A DNA stretch of 64,000 nucleotides from Candidatus Saccharimonadota bacterium (GTDB lineage Bacteria > Patescibacteriota > Saccharimonadia > Saccharimonadales > Saccharimonadaceae). The notes under the pieces were generated by a model. The model saw only the letters and a list, made by a program, of their open reading frames with translations, ran no database searches and was not told where the DNA came from. Below, one piece after another: positions 16,311 through 25,669 of the stretch. Each line of letters starts with the position of its first letter. The stretch's first letter is position 1. A program made the position numbers and the translations under genes. Where the stretch lies: the NCBI GenBank assembly GCA_017406775.1, contig JAFQXV010000014.1:86962-150961 (forward strand), in the 5' to 3' direction.

Positions 16311-16450
16311 TAGCATACACCTTGGTTTTGGACGCAATTTTAAGGCTGATGCGGGTTTAATTTAAGGACATGAAGACTTGGCCAGAGCGGCCCGGAGCGT
16401 GCCTTAAATAAACTCGCATCAGCTTGTGTCTAAAACCAAGGTGTATGTTA
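16311..16450. repeat. Palindromic element with the acttggccagagcggccc core (copy 2)
   Basis: Outer arms of about 24 bp pair with two or three mismatches (16311-16334 with 16426-16450). Inner arms of 22-23 bp pair with one mismatch and one bulge (16345-16367 with 16402-16423). The central 34 bases (16368-16401) are 33/34 identical to 11282-11315. The mirror symmetry runs into the -10 boxes of the divergent genes on both sides (TGCTATAAT leftwards, TGTTATACT rightwards). Confidence 0.92.
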
Positions 16451-16464
16451 TACTATATATTAAT

Positions 16465-18105
16465 ATGAACGACGCCAAGGAGGAAATCAAATCCCGACTT
16501 TCGGTGGAGGATGTCGTCGGGCAATATGTAGAGCTAAAACGTGCCGGCCGCAATCTCAAAGGCCGCTCTCCGTGGGGTGTCGATAAAACCCCCTCTTTTA
16601 TGGTTTCTCCTGAAAAAGGCATCTGGCACGATTTTTCCGCCAATAAGGGCGGAGATATTTTTACTTTCGTAATGGAAGTTGAGGGCATCAGCTTTAAGGA
16701 GGCATTAGAAAAACTTGCCGCTCAAGCTGGCGTAGATTTATCCAGATACCGTGGTGGCGATCCAGCCGTTTCTAAGCGAAAAACTCGTGCCAGGGAAGCT
16801 TTAAGTCTTGCTACTAAGTATTACCAAGCCTGCTTGGTGCGCAGTAAGCCAGTATGCGAATATGTTTTTTATCAGCGCAACCTTAACCGCAAAACAGTCC
16901 AAGAATTTAAAATTGGTTATTCTCCTGCAGATGGCAAAGCCTTAACTGCTGCTCTTTCTAAACGCGGGTTTACCGAGCAAGAGCTAGATGCTGCTGGTCT
17001 CTTAAATCGCTTTAAAGGCGATATGTTTAGAAATCGCATGATGGTCCCCTTTATCGATACTACTGGTAATATTATCGGTTTTACTGCTCGTATTATTGGA
17101 AAAGGCGAACCTAAATATTTAAATACTCCAGAAACTATTTTATTTAATAAATCTAAATTTATTTTTGGCCTATTTCAGGCTAAAGAATCCATTCGCCGTA
17201 ATGGCTACGTAGTGATCGTAGAAGGAAATATGGACGTAATATCCAGCCATCAGGCTGGCGTTAAAGAAGCCGTCGCTACGTCCGGTACCGCTATGACAGA
17301 GCAGCACCTAAAGACACTCAGCAATTTAACTAGTGATATTCGTCTCGCTTACGATGGCGATGCAGCCGGTATTAAAGCTACTGAACGCGCCATCATGATG
17401 GCGGGAGATCTCGGCATTGATCTTACTGTAATTTCGGATTATCACGGCGCCAAGGACCCTGATGAATTAATTCAAAAGGATCCTAAGCTCTGGCAACAAG
17501 CGGTAGAACATCGAGTGCCAGCAGTGGATTGGCTGCTAGACAAATATCAAGAAAATCTCAATTTAAATACCGCCCCAGGCAAACGCAAATATTCTGATGT
17601 GGCTTTAAAGCTTCTTGGTTACGTCAAAGACGAAGTAGAGCGAGCTAGCTACGAACAAAAAATTGCTGCAAAACTTGGCGTAAAAGTTGACGTTCTTCGC
17701 GAAAAAGGCGACCGCTTGGAACAAAAACTTATTGAAACTACGCACAAAAAATATCTCAAAAAACCAAAAACTGAAGTTAAAAGTACCAAACTAGAAAAAC
17801 TAGAAAATTCGTTACTTGCTATTAAGATTTATGGTGGTGTTACTAAGACTCAAATTCCGTTGGATATTCCAGAAGATGACGCTAAACTCGCTGAGCTAGA
17901 ACTGATTTATAATGAAGAGCATGCCAGTATTGAAGATTACGACCCCGATCAAGAGGCCAAAGAATTACTCACTCGTTATGAAGCTGAGCAAAAACAACAA
18001 GAAATCATCTCTCTTCAGGCCTATCTTGCCAGTCTCTCGGAAGACGACCCTTCCTATGAATCAACTCTGCTTAAAATTGCTACCTTGCAAAAATCCGTAA
18101 AATAG
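16465..18105 (+). CDS. dnaG: DNA primase DnaG lacking the zinc-ribbon ligands
   Basis: Makes RNA primers for replication. The 546-residue protein starts with the usual IKSRLSVEDVVGQYVELKRAG. The zinc-binding domain is recognisable by KTPSF and GGDIFTFV, yet the ligands are gone: where CPFHxEKTPSF is expected it reads SPWGVDKTPSF, and where YHCFGCG is expected it reads WHDFSAN. The catalytic TOPRIM core is intact (VIVEGNMDVISSHQAG, LAYDGDAAGIKATERA). The C-terminal helicase-binding part is short and divergent. Start 16465 is supported by TATACT ten bases upstream. It precedes rpoD by 16 bp as in the classical macromolecular-synthesis operon. Confidence 0.95.
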   Translation: MNDAKEEIKSRLSVEDVVGQYVELKRAGRNLKGRSPWGVDKTPSFMVSPEKGIWHDFSANKGGDIFTFVMEVEGISFKEALEKLAAQAGVDLSRYRGGDPAVSKRKTRAREALSLATKYYQACLVRSKPVCEYVFYQRNLNRKTVQEFKIGYSPADGKALTAALSKRGFTEQELDAAGLLNRFKGDMFRNRMMVPFIDTTGNIIGFTARIIGKGEPKYLNTPETILFNKSKFIFGLFQAKESIRRNGYVVIVEGNMDVISSHQAGVKEAVATSGTAMTEQHLKTLSNLTSDIRLAYDGDAAGIKATERAIMMAGDLGIDLTVISDYHGAKDPDELIQKDPKLWQQAVEHRVPAVDWLLDKYQENLNLNTAPGKRKYSDVALKLLGYVKDEVERASYEQKIAAKLGVKVDVLREKGDRLEQKLIETTHKKYLKKPKTEVKSTKLEKLENSLLAIKIYGGVTKTQIPLDIPEDDAKLAELELIYNEEHASIEDYDPDQEAKELLTRYEAEQKQQEIISLQAYLASLSEDDPSYESTLLKIATLQKSVK

Positions 18106-18121
18106 AATATACTAATCGTTA

Positions 18122-19096
18122 ATGAGCGTTAAAAAAGACGATATTTTGAATGCAAAAGATTTACCTTTAGACATTGATGAACCAGAGTCCGGCGACTTAG
18201 AAAACGAGGAAGAACTTTCCGACGAAGATCTCGCCATTACTGCAGAAAACGTTGATGCCTTTGCTGATGACTCGGTCCGGCTTTATTTGCGTGAAATTGG
18301 TAAAATCCCTCTTCTTACTCCAGAAGAAGAGGCTGATCTTGCCCAACGTATTGTAAAAGGAGACAAAAAAGCCAAAGACAAAATGGTTGAATCTAACATG
18401 CGTTTAGTGGTTTCTATTGCTAAGCGCTATGGCGGCCGGGGCCTGGATTTTTTGGATCTTATTCAGGAGGGAAATACCGGGCTGCTTCGTGCAGTAGAAA
18501 AATTCGATCCAGATAAAGGTTTTAAATTCTCTACCTATGCTACTTGGTGGGTACGCCAAGCTATTACTCGTGCCATTGCTGATCAAGCTCGCACTATTCG
18601 TATCCCAGTTCATATGGTGGAAACCATCAATAAAGTATTAAGAACTTCTCGTAAGCTTACTTCCGAGCTCAACCGTGAACCTACCAACGAAGAAATCGCC
18701 AAAGAGTTAGACATGGAGCCAGAAAAAATCGATTACGTAATGCGTATCAAGCAAGATATTGCTTCACTGGATGCTTCCGTAGGTAGAGAAGGAGACGACG
18801 AAGATTCTGTCCTGGGCGATTTTGTAGAAGATGAAGAGCGCGATTCTCCAGAAGACTCCGCTGCCAACCAAATTTTAAAAGAACAATTATCCGAAATTAT
18901 CGCCACTTTAACCGAAAGAGAACAAAAGATTATCCGCCTTCGTTTTGGTATCGGCGGTGGACGCCCTCACACGCTAGAAGAAGTCGGCGCCGAGTTTGAT
19001 GTCACCCGTGAGCGTATTCGCCAAATCGAGGCTAAAGCCCTCAGCAAGCTCCGCAAAAACAAAGACACCAAAAAATTACACGAATATTTAAGGTAG
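18122..19096 (+). CDS. rpoD: Primary sigma factor RpoD (sigma-70)
   Basis: Directs RNA polymerase to housekeeping promoters. The 324-residue protein has region 1.2 ([16 protein letters not shown]), region 2 ([41 protein letters not shown]..., [17 protein letters not shown]), region 3 and the region 4 helix-turn-helix ([28 protein letters not shown]). The region 1.1 part is short and acidic. Region 2.4/3.0 should read the TGnTATAAT boxes that dominate this window; extended -10 recognition in particular uses region 3.0. Confidence 0.97.
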   Translation: MSVKKDDILNAKDLPLDIDEPESGDLENEEELSDEDLAITAENVDAFADDSVRLYLREIGKIPLLTPEEEADLAQRIVKGDKKAKDKMVESNMRLVVSIAKRYGGRGLDFLDLIQEGNTGLLRAVEKFDPDKGFKFSTYATWWVRQAITRAIADQARTIRIPVHMVETINKVLRTSRKLTSELNREPTNEEIAKELDMEPEKIDYVMRIKQDIASLDASVGREGDDEDSVLGDFVEDEERDSPEDSAANQILKEQLSEIIATLTEREQKIIRLRFGIGGGRPHTLEEVGAEFDVTRERIRQIEAKALSKLRKNKDTKKLHEYLR

Positions 19097-19104
19097 GAGG
19101 CACC

Positions 19105-19488
19105 ATGAGAAAACTATTATTAAGCGCATTTATAGCCGTAGTGGGAATAACGCTAATTATGCCAGTATCAGTTTTTGCCGCAGATTGCCCTGATGGTTGT
19201 GTTCCTACGGCCATTTTAGGTGAAAACGGCTGTTCTTGCGACAGCGGCAATGGCGACAGCATTATCGCAATACTAAATCTAGTTGTAAATATTTTAACCG
19301 TTGGCATCGGTATTTTGGGTGTAATTGGTATTACTATTGTTGGTATTCAATATTTAACCGCTGGTGGTAACGAAGAAAAAACCCGCAAAGCCAAGCGACG
19401 CATGTTTGAAATCATCATAGGCCTCATTGTCTACGCAATTATGTATGCACTCTTGCAATGGCTAGGAATTAATCCCGGCACTAATTAA
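19105..19488 (+). CDS. VirB2/TrbC-like pilin-type membrane protein
   Basis: A 127-residue protein with a signal peptide ending near SVFAADC, a short Cys/Gly-rich stretch (CPDGC, CSCDSG) and two membrane helices (about residues 50-80 and 95-118) joined by a basic loop (NEEKTRKAKRRM). This is the layout of the T4SS pilin family seen in many CPR genomes. No other type IV secretion gene lies nearby, so it is an orphan here and its function is open. It follows rpoD by 8 bp and precedes the lipid-kinase gene by 9 bp. Confidence 0.7.
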   Translation: MRKLLLSAFIAVVGITLIMPVSVFAADCPDGCVPTAILGENGCSCDSGNGDSIIAILNLVVNILTVGIGILGVIGITIVGIQYLTAGGNEEKTRKAKRRMFEIIIGLIVYAIMYALLQWLGINPGTN

Positions 19489-19497
19489 AAGGATTTC

Positions 19498-20499
19498 ATG
19501 CGACGCATTCTTATCATTTATAATCCGCGCTCGTCTCGTTATCAAGATGTAAAAAAAGACGTTTTGGGACAAATTTCTTCACTTAATGGTTTTATGGTGG
19601 GAAAATACGAAGTAGAAAAAACCGACGTAGACGTCAACGCTAAAAGCTTCGCCAAAATTCTCAAAGACGATGATTTAGTAATTGCTGCCGGCGGAGATGC
19701 TACTGGTGTCATTGCAGCAAATGCTATCCTTAACTCTGGCAAAAATGCTACCTTAGCAGTCCTACCATACGGTAATTTCAACGACCTTTCTCGTACCTTA
19801 GGCACGAAGACCATAGAGGATATACTCCATAAACCAGCTTGGGTGGGCGACGGAGCTGGGGAGGGGGCCACCGCGCGCAGACGAGATTCGAGCACGGTGG
19901 GGGAAACTACTACGGCAGGATCCGCCCAAAATAGTACTCGAAGGTTTTATCCTTTAGAAATTTATGTCGATGGCAAATTTTTTCGCTACGCAAGTTGTTA
20001 TGTTACCATTGGCATGATGGCTGAAGCTGTTAAGTTATATGATTCTCCCAAAATGCGCAAAAAGCTCAAAACATCTTTTGGCCGGAAAATCAGTTCCTAC
20101 ACATATCTTGCAGCATGGTACTTTAAGAATCGCCATCGTAAAATTTTTATACCCGTGTTTAAACTAAACGGCAAATTACAGCCCTCCAAAACTTCTGATT
20201 ATGCCGCAGTTAATGGTCGTTATATGGCTCGCGTCATGAGAGGCGGGGAAGATTACAAGAACTCGCAAATTTTCCGTTCGGAAACCGACCGTCTCACTAA
20301 TTTTTGGCGCCTTATTAAATTAATGACTAAAAGTATTTTTGTGCGCATTCCTGGGTCTAAGACCGACGGTGATTTGATTGAATTTTCTGCTCCGGCCACC
20401 GTGGAGCTTCAGGCCGAAGGAGAGTACCATATATTTAAAGATATTAAAACAATAGAAATCAGAAAGAGTAAAAAATGCCTCAAAGTAGTGACGCGCTAG
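19498..20499 (+). CDS. Diacylglycerol kinase-family lipid kinase
   Basis: A 333-residue DAGK-catalytic-domain protein (YegS/DgkB type) that phosphorylates a lipid using ATP. It shows RRILIIYNPRSSRYQ, the GGDG-like motif AAGGDATGVIAANAIL (GGDA here), and LPYGNFNDLSRTLG in place of PxGTxNDfAR. Residues about 118-142 form a Gly/Ala/Arg/Ser/Thr-rich insert (GAGEGATARRRDSSTVGET) that corresponds to a possible palindromic-element insertion. Lipid salvage is plausible. It overlaps the next gene by 25 bp. Confidence 0.85.
   Translation: MRRILIIYNPRSSRYQDVKKDVLGQISSLNGFMVGKYEVEKTDVDVNAKSFAKILKDDDLVIAAGGDATGVIAANAILNSGKNATLAVLPYGNFNDLSRTLGTKTIEDILHKPAWVGDGAGEGATARRRDSSTVGETTTAGSAQNSTRRFYPLEIYVDGKFFRYASCYVTIGMMAEAVKLYDSPKMRKKLKTSFGRKISSYTYLAAWYFKNRHRKIFIPVFKLNGKLQPSKTSDYAAVNGRYMARVMRGGEDYKNSQIFRSETDRLTNFWRLIKLMTKSIFVRIPGSKTDGDLIEFSAPATVELQAEGEYHIFKDIKTIEIRKSKKCLKVVTR
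19850..19925. repeat. Possible small repeat insertion in the lipid-kinase gene
   Basis: A GC-rich in-frame block with a 6-bp stem (ccaccg/cggtgg) and content unlike the neighbouring codons. It is compatible with the palindrome family but has no clear shared core or long arms. Confidence 0.4.
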
Positions 20500-21278
20500 C
20501 CCAAATTGTTGCATACATGAAGTCACACTGGCCTTCCCGTGTTAAGCCTGAGTGGCAAGTTAGTCTAGATGAATATCCGGCCATTGTTAAAAAAGTCCTC
20601 GCAGATTTTACCATCGATAAAACCACCACGCATCATTTTTTCCGTATCGCTGGGCTTTCTGGCTCCGGTAAAACGACACAAATTTTACCAGCCGTAGAAG
20701 CATGCTGCCACAACCTTGAGCTACGTCCAATTCTTGTAGCAGCGCGACGTTTTGTGGAATATCACCCACATTTTCAAGAAATTAAGGATTATTATGGTGA
20801 AGAAAATTTGCGCAAAAATACCGATGAGTTTGCTACCATCATGTTGTTTTTTGTTTTATCCGAGCTAGTTAAGCTAAACTATGATATTATCCTAGATGTT
20901 ACCCTGTTAGACCCAAAAATGGAGGCAGTCCTACTTAATATGCTGAGCAAAAATCATTATCAAATTTTATTCTTAATGATCGCAGTTTCGCCAAAAGTCA
21001 CTGAACATTTCTTGGGCAATCGTGCCTGGCGTCACACCAAAGAAACCGAACAAGAATTCATTCGCGCCACTTCCGAAGCTTTACGTTTTTATGCTTCGGC
21101 CGCGCCAAACCTCCAGATTATTATGTGGAGCGTCTACGATAAACAACCCATTTATGATGGACCTATCAGTGGTAGCTTAAAAACTTTTGCAATCTACTCG
21201 GACAGGGAAGACCTCCCCGCCGAGGATGATGACGACCGCCGTGCCGCCAAAATAAAATATCTAAAAAACTACAACTGA
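20475..21278 (+). CDS. P-loop kinase resembling zeta toxins
   Basis: A 267-residue protein with Walker A in RIAGLSGSGKTTQ (about residue 55) after a helical N-terminus, and a zeta/AAA_33-like layout downstream (FATIMLFFVLSELVKLNYDIILDVTLLDP, then VTEHFLGNRAWRHTKETEQEF). Zeta-type kinases phosphorylate UDP-GlcNAc or other small molecules. No antitoxin gene is adjacent, so a toxin role is not supported. It overlaps the lipid-kinase gene by 25 bp and the convergent APH gene by 10 bp. Confidence 0.6.
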   Translation: MPQSSDALAQIVAYMKSHWPSRVKPEWQVSLDEYPAIVKKVLADFTIDKTTTHHFFRIAGLSGSGKTTQILPAVEACCHNLELRPILVAARRFVEYHPHFQEIKDYYGEENLRKNTDEFATIMLFFVLSELVKLNYDIILDVTLLDPKMEAVLLNMLSKNHYQILFLMIAVSPKVTEHFLGNRAWRHTKETEQEFIRATSEALRFYASAAPNLQIIMWSVYDKQPIYDGPISGSLKTFAIYSDREDLPAEDDDDRRAAKIKYLKNYN

Positions 21279-22081
21279 TTTAAATTTATCTCCGGAAAAT
21301 TTGCCCGAATATGTTCGGCATAGCCATTATCGATATGCTCCCAAGCAGTCTTCATGCGACGAATTTCTTTTTTATCTTCAAAATAACTTAAAAACTCCTG
21401 TTCGAATTCTTTTGGTGCTGGTCTAGAGATCATGCGAGCCACGTCCATATTTGGATTACCAGTTCCCGCAAAACAAAAATCAATCACGCCAATTACCTTA
21501 TCATTTTCATCGAGGAGAATATTACCAAGGTTTAAATCACCATGTACTAAATTATTTTTTTCTGTGGCTTTAATATATCCATGGTCAGCATCAATATGTT
21601 GATTATAGTGTTTATGGTCTAGCTCAAATAAAAATTTAGAAAGTGGGTATTTAACTTCTTTTGGCGCACTACTAAGGTCTATGTTAGATAGTTCTTTAAT
21701 AAATTTTGCTACATCATAAGCTACACCAGTTATTGCTGTGTGGGAAAGATGATAAATCCTGTCGCCTAAAGTATAGCCCTCAATCTTTTTATGCACCGAG
21801 AACGGTCGTTTCTTAGCGTCGTAACAAAGTTTCATTTGAGGCGTGTAATAACTTGTTTTACCATCTACAAAATTACATACCGCCGCATCTTTAATAATCA
21901 TCTTGGACCAAAACGGGTTTCGTGGGAATCTAAAAAAATACGCGCCCGCATCGGTTGTGACTTCAATTACGATATTCGTCCACCCAGTCAAAATATGCTT
22001 AGTCTCTAAAATCTGTTTTTCTGGCAACGTCTCCGCAATAATTTCGTCTAACGGATCTTTTACAGTAAAATAATTACCCAT
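21269..22081 (-). CDS. Aminoglycoside/choline phosphotransferase-family kinase
   Basis: A 270-residue APH-fold kinase. The catalytic loop is LVHGDLNLGNILL (Asp base and Asn metal ligand), followed by the DFG-equivalent GVIDFCFAGTGNPNMDVARM. The N-lobe shows a shortened nucleotide loop. The family includes antibiotic, choline, homoserine and fructosamine kinases; the substrate cannot be read here, and drug resistance should not be assumed. TGTTATAAT ends five bases before the start on the minus strand. Confidence 0.8.
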   Translation of the reverse strand: MGNYFTVKDPLDEIIAETLPEKQILETKHILTGWTNIVIEVTTDAGAYFFRFPRNPFWSKMIIKDAAVCNFVDGKTSYYTPQMKLCYDAKKRPFSVHKKIEGYTLGDRIYHLSHTAITGVAYDVAKFIKELSNIDLSSAPKEVKYPLSKFLFELDHKHYNQHIDADHGYIKATEKNNLVHGDLNLGNILLDENDKVIGVIDFCFAGTGNPNMDVARMISRPAPKEFEQEFLSYFEDKKEIRRMKTAWEHIDNGYAEHIRANFPEINLNQL

Positions 22082-22089
22082 AACTCATT

Positions 22090-22244
22090 ATAACATAAAC
22101 TATTCTTGCGAATATTGAGCAAACCCGATAAAAATAAGATTTTTACAAGTCGAGCACGGAACTGGCAATTCCGGCGCAGACTTGCCTGAAAATCTTGTTT
22201 TTATCGGGTATGAGCGAAGCGTGAGCAAGAATAGTTTATGTTAT
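22090..22244. repeat. Palindromic element between divergent kinase genes
   Basis: Outer arms are a perfect 20-bp inverted repeat (22090-22109 with 22225-22244), and inner arms of 21 bp pair with one mismatch (22123-22143 with 22189-22209). The centre holds caagtc/gacttg and ggaa/ttcc stems. Both arms run into outward-facing TATAAT boxes of the flanking genes. Confidence 0.92.
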
Positions 22245-22260
22245 GTGTTATAATCGTCTT

Positions 22261-22827
22261 ATGGAAAATGTTAAAATTCTTGCCATCGTAGGTATGAGTG
22301 GGAGTGGTAAATCCGTAGCGGTGGACTATCTTACTGACAAAGGTTATCCTAAAGTTTACTTTGGTGGCATGATTTATAAAGAAATGGAAAAACGTGGCAT
22401 CGAGCGTTCTGAAGACGGCGAAACCGAAAAGAATTTCCGAGAAATGATTCGCCAAACTGAGGGCAAAGATTGGGTGGTACGACAAGTTATTGATGAGGTT
22501 AAAGATCTTATTGGTGCCGGTCAAAAACGCATTATCTTAGATGGAGTATATTCTTGGACAGAATATAAAATCCTTAAACGCGAATTTCCTAAAAGTCTTA
22601 CGTTCTTAGCTATTGTAGTTGATAAAAATTTACGTTATGAAAGAGTCGCTAATCGTCCAGGTCGTGCTTTTGATGGAGCTGCTATTCGTGAACGCGATCG
22701 CAGCGAAATCGAAAATCTAGAAAAAGGTGGGCCTATTGCTGCGGCCGACTATTATATTTTGAATAATGGCACCATATCGGAAATGCAAGAAAAATTGGAT
22801 ATAGTTTTAAGGGGGATTGAATTTTGA
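22261..22827 (+). CDS. Dephospho-CoA-kinase-like P-loop nucleotide kinase
   Basis: A 188-residue kinase with Walker A (GMSGSGKSVAVDYL), the substrate segment GYPKVYFGGMIYKEM, a second acidic motif (ILDGVYSWTEYKIL) and the lid-like RPGRAFDGAAIRERDRSE. It resembles the AAA_18/UPF0200 group related to dephospho-CoA kinase; the CoaE assignment is possible but the substrate is uncertain. The start 22261 (MENVKILAIVG) is set by TGTTATAAT six bases upstream. Confidence 0.7.
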   Translation: MENVKILAIVGMSGSGKSVAVDYLTDKGYPKVYFGGMIYKEMEKRGIERSEDGETEKNFREMIRQTEGKDWVVRQVIDEVKDLIGAGQKRIILDGVYSWTEYKILKREFPKSLTFLAIVVDKNLRYERVANRPGRAFDGAAIRERDRSEIENLEKGGPIAAADYYILNNGTISEMQEKLDIVLRGIEF

Positions 22828-23261
22828 CTAGTATTAGCGAAATCTCAAGCGTAGCCTATAAAAAAGGCAACTGGATGCGCTACACACTTTGGGGAGTAGC
22901 GGTGGTTTGCATTGGTGTATTAATTTATTCGTTCATTACTGCTATGAGTGGCAATGTTTCTGCATCGGTGCCAGAAGGTTATCGTTTTTCCGTCACCGAC
23001 AATTATGTTGAGGGCAGTAAAAATCGCACTACCTATTATATTTACGACGATCGTATTTTAGTCGAAGATGAGAGTTTTAACGATGATTCGGTTAATCGTG
23101 TCGTAACAGCATATGATGGTATTAATACTGCTTCTTTAAAAAACGACAACGATACGATGGAGTTATGTGAGTTGGGATCCTGTGCGGAAAAGCTCAAAAT
23201 TCTCGTCACAATAAAAAAATTAATTTCGCGTAGAGTGGGCCGTGAATATATAGGATTGTAA
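22824..23261 (+). CDS. Small membrane protein of unknown function
   Basis: Not recognised. A 145-residue protein with one membrane helix (about residues 20-42, YTLWGVAVVCIGVLIYSFIT) and an extracellular part that looks beta-rich. The proposed TTG start overlaps the previous stop and has AGGGGG eight bases before it; the ATG at 22875 is an alternative that would shorten the N-terminus by 17 residues. It ends one base before polA, so it is part of that operon. Confidence 0.6.
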   Translation: MTSISEISSVAYKKGNWMRYTLWGVAVVCIGVLIYSFITAMSGNVSASVPEGYRFSVTDNYVEGSKNRTTYYIYDDRILVEDESFNDDSVNRVVTAYDGINTASLKNDNDTMELCELGSCAEKLKILVTIKKLISRRVGREYIGL

Positions 23262-23262
23262 T

Positions 23263-25623
23263 ATGAAAAGACTAGTTTTAATTGATGGCAAATCGGTATT
23301 TTATAGGGGCTACTATGCCATGGGTGCACTTTCTTTGCCAGATGGCACTCCTACCGGAGGAGTTTATGGTTTTGCCGCCATTGCTATGGAAATCGTAAAA
23401 AAACTAAATCCTACCAAGGTAGTAGTAGCATGGGATTCCAAAACCTCCGTTTCTAAACGTCGAGCGATTTACCCAGAATATAAAGCCGGTCGAATTAAAC
23501 CAGGCGAAGATTTTTATTCCCAGATTCCTTTACTTAAAGAATTAATTCATAATCTAGGCTGGAGTTTTGTTGAAATAGATGACTACGAAGCAGATGATAT
23601 TATTGGCACGCTCAGTCGCGAGGCAGATGAAACTCTAGACTCAAGCGGGAAGTGCGAATATAATACTTTTATCATATCCTCAGACTTAGATATGCTTCAA
23701 ATTGTAGATGAAAATACCTTTATGTGGCGTATTTTAAAAGGATTTTCTAATATTGAAAAAATTGACGTGGCAGAGTTCGAGGCTAAGTATGGCATCAAGA
23801 GAAATCAATTCTTGGATCTAAAAGCGCTTAAAGGTGATAATTCCGACAACATACCAGGCGTACCTGGCATTGGTGAAAAAACTGCCGCTAAACTTCTAAA
23901 CGAGTACGGTGATCTTGATAATATCTACCGTAACCTGGATAATATTGCTGGCTCCACCAAAACCAAACTAGAAGCCGGTAAAGATTCGGCTTACATGTCC
24001 AAGTCTATCGCAAAAATTATGTTTGATGCGCCAGTAGATCTTGCTAAAATACCCGATTTTAAATATAACCATGATCAAATCATCGCCGGACTAGAAAAAC
24101 TCCAATTTAATTCTTTGATTCGAAAGATCGAAAAGTTCGAGAATAAGGCTTTCGAGGAGCATATTCACCAAGATGACGAATACGAAGTAATTAGTGATAT
24201 TTCGGAAGACTCAATTATTAGCTATGATATTAAGTCCCTCATGCATAGTGACCAAAAAATTGCAGAAAAGATTTTAAAAGGTCATCCGTTTTGGGACTTA
24301 AATCAGGCAGCCTTTTTACTAAATCCCCTAGCGAGGGAAGAACAGTCCGCTCGAAATCCAAAAGAGTTACAACAGTCGCAATTAGTGGAATTTCAAAAAT
24401 ATCCTAAAATATATAATATATATACCGAGTTTGATCTCCCATTAATCCCGATTCTATACAAAATGGAATCAAAGGGTATGCTGATTAATCGTGAATATTT
24501 CAAAAATCTGAAGACCGAATATGCGCGCGAAGTTCAATCGCTTGAACAAGAAATTTGCAAACTAGCTGGTGTGGATTTTAATGTAAATTCCCCCATCCAA
24601 CTTTCAGAAATACTTTTCGATAAGTTGGCTCTTCCTACAAAGGGTATTAAAAAAACCACACGCGGTTATTCAACTGGCGCCAAAGAACTGGACAAATTAA
24701 AAGAGTTACATCCGATTATTCCTAAAATTATCGAATACCGCGAAGCGGCTAAGTTGCTAAATACATACATTATTCCTATTCCTGACTTAGCAGACAAAGA
24801 TAACCGCATTCACACTACATTCACCCAAAATGTTACTGCTACCGGGCGTCTTAGCTCCAAGGATCCCAATTTGCAAAATATCCCAGTACGCACTAGCGAA
24901 GGCAAACGCATTAGAACTGGTTTTGTAGCTCCAAAAGGTAAGATTTTAATCTCGGCTGATTATTCACAGTTTGAACTTCGTCTTGCCGCCATTTTGGCCG
25001 GCGATCAAGACCTAATAAATGATTTTAACAATGATATTGATATCCATACCAAAACCGCTTCCGAGGCTTTTAAAGTTCCTTTCGACCAGGTCACCAAAGA
25101 TCAACGCCGCGCCGCTAAAGTAATTAATTTTGGCATTCTGTACGGCATGAGCGTTAAGGGTCTGGCGGATGCCGCTAAAATGCCAATCGCCGAGGCCAAG
25201 ACTTTCATTGATAATTATTTTAAACTTCGTGCTCCTATCAAGCGAAAATTAGAAAACATTCTAAAAGAAGCCAAAGAAATTGGTTATGTTGAAACATTCT
25301 ATGGTCGTCGTCGTCCAACTCCAGACATTAATTCTACTAATTTTGTTATTCGTGAAGCCGCAAAACGCGCTGCCGAAAATATGCCGATTCAAGGAACCGA
25401 AGCCGACCTTATGAAGCGTGCTATGATTAAGGTTGATCAAAAGCTCCCAGATGGTGCAGAGTTGGTCATGCAGGTTCATGACTCTCTAATCGTGGAATGC
25501 GATCAAAATCGTGCCAAAGAAGTTGCTAAAATCCTGCAGACCGAAATGGAATCAGTTGCCCCAGAACTTAAGATTAAATTGGCCGTAGAGGTAACAGTCG
25601 GTCAAAACTGGGGTGAACTATAA
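23263..25623 (+). CDS. polA: DNA polymerase I with a reduced, probably inactive proofreading domain
   Basis: A 786-residue repair and Okazaki-fragment polymerase. The 5'-3' exonuclease domain spans residues 1 to about 290 (LVLIDGKSVFYRGYYAM, DYEADDIIG, GDNSDNIPGVPGIGEKTA). The polymerase domain is complete: TGRLSSKDPNLQNIPVR, ISADYSQFELRLAA (motif A), the O-helix DQRRAAKVINFGILYGMS and QVHDSLIVE (motif C). The middle domain is only about 120 residues and the DxE proofreading motif is not visible, which explains a length well below the usual 850-930. Confidence 0.95.
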   Translation: MKRLVLIDGKSVFYRGYYAMGALSLPDGTPTGGVYGFAAIAMEIVKKLNPTKVVVAWDSKTSVSKRRAIYPEYKAGRIKPGEDFYSQIPLLKELIHNLGWSFVEIDDYEADDIIGTLSREADETLDSSGKCEYNTFIISSDLDMLQIVDENTFMWRILKGFSNIEKIDVAEFEAKYGIKRNQFLDLKALKGDNSDNIPGVPGIGEKTAAKLLNEYGDLDNIYRNLDNIAGSTKTKLEAGKDSAYMSKSIAKIMFDAPVDLAKIPDFKYNHDQIIAGLEKLQFNSLIRKIEKFENKAFEEHIHQDDEYEVISDISEDSIISYDIKSLMHSDQKIAEKILKGHPFWDLNQAAFLLNPLAREEQSARNPKELQQSQLVEFQKYPKIYNIYTEFDLPLIPILYKMESKGMLINREYFKNLKTEYAREVQSLEQEICKLAGVDFNVNSPIQLSEILFDKLALPTKGIKKTTRGYSTGAKELDKLKELHPIIPKIIEYREAAKLLNTYIIPIPDLADKDNRIHTTFTQNVTATGRLSSKDPNLQNIPVRTSEGKRIRTGFVAPKGKILISADYSQFELRLAAILAGDQDLINDFNNDIDIHTKTASEAFKVPFDQVTKDQRRAAKVINFGILYGMSVKGLADAAKMPIAEAKTFIDNYFKLRAPIKRKLENILKEAKEIGYVETFYGRRRPTPDINSTNFVIREAAKRAAENMPIQGTEADLMKRAMIKVDQKLPDGAELVMQVHDSLIVECDQNRAKEVAKILQTEMESVAPELKIKLAVEVTVGQNWGEL

Positions 25624-25669
25624 ATTGAACTTGTGCATTTTTCGTATAAGTTCATGATATAATTTTGAC

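Noticed and set aside
20475-21278. Zeta toxin of a toxin-antitoxin pair
   Set aside because: P-loop kinase similarity is real, but no epsilon-type antitoxin gene is adjacent; it overlaps an ordinary lipid-kinase gene.
21269-22081. Antibiotic resistance gene
   Set aside because: The APH fold is shared by many metabolic kinases; no specific resistance subfamily motif or mobile context is seen.
24320-24400. Palindromic-element insertion in polA
   Set aside because: The segment LNPLAREEQSARNPKEL looks unusual, but no paired arms or shared core could be found.
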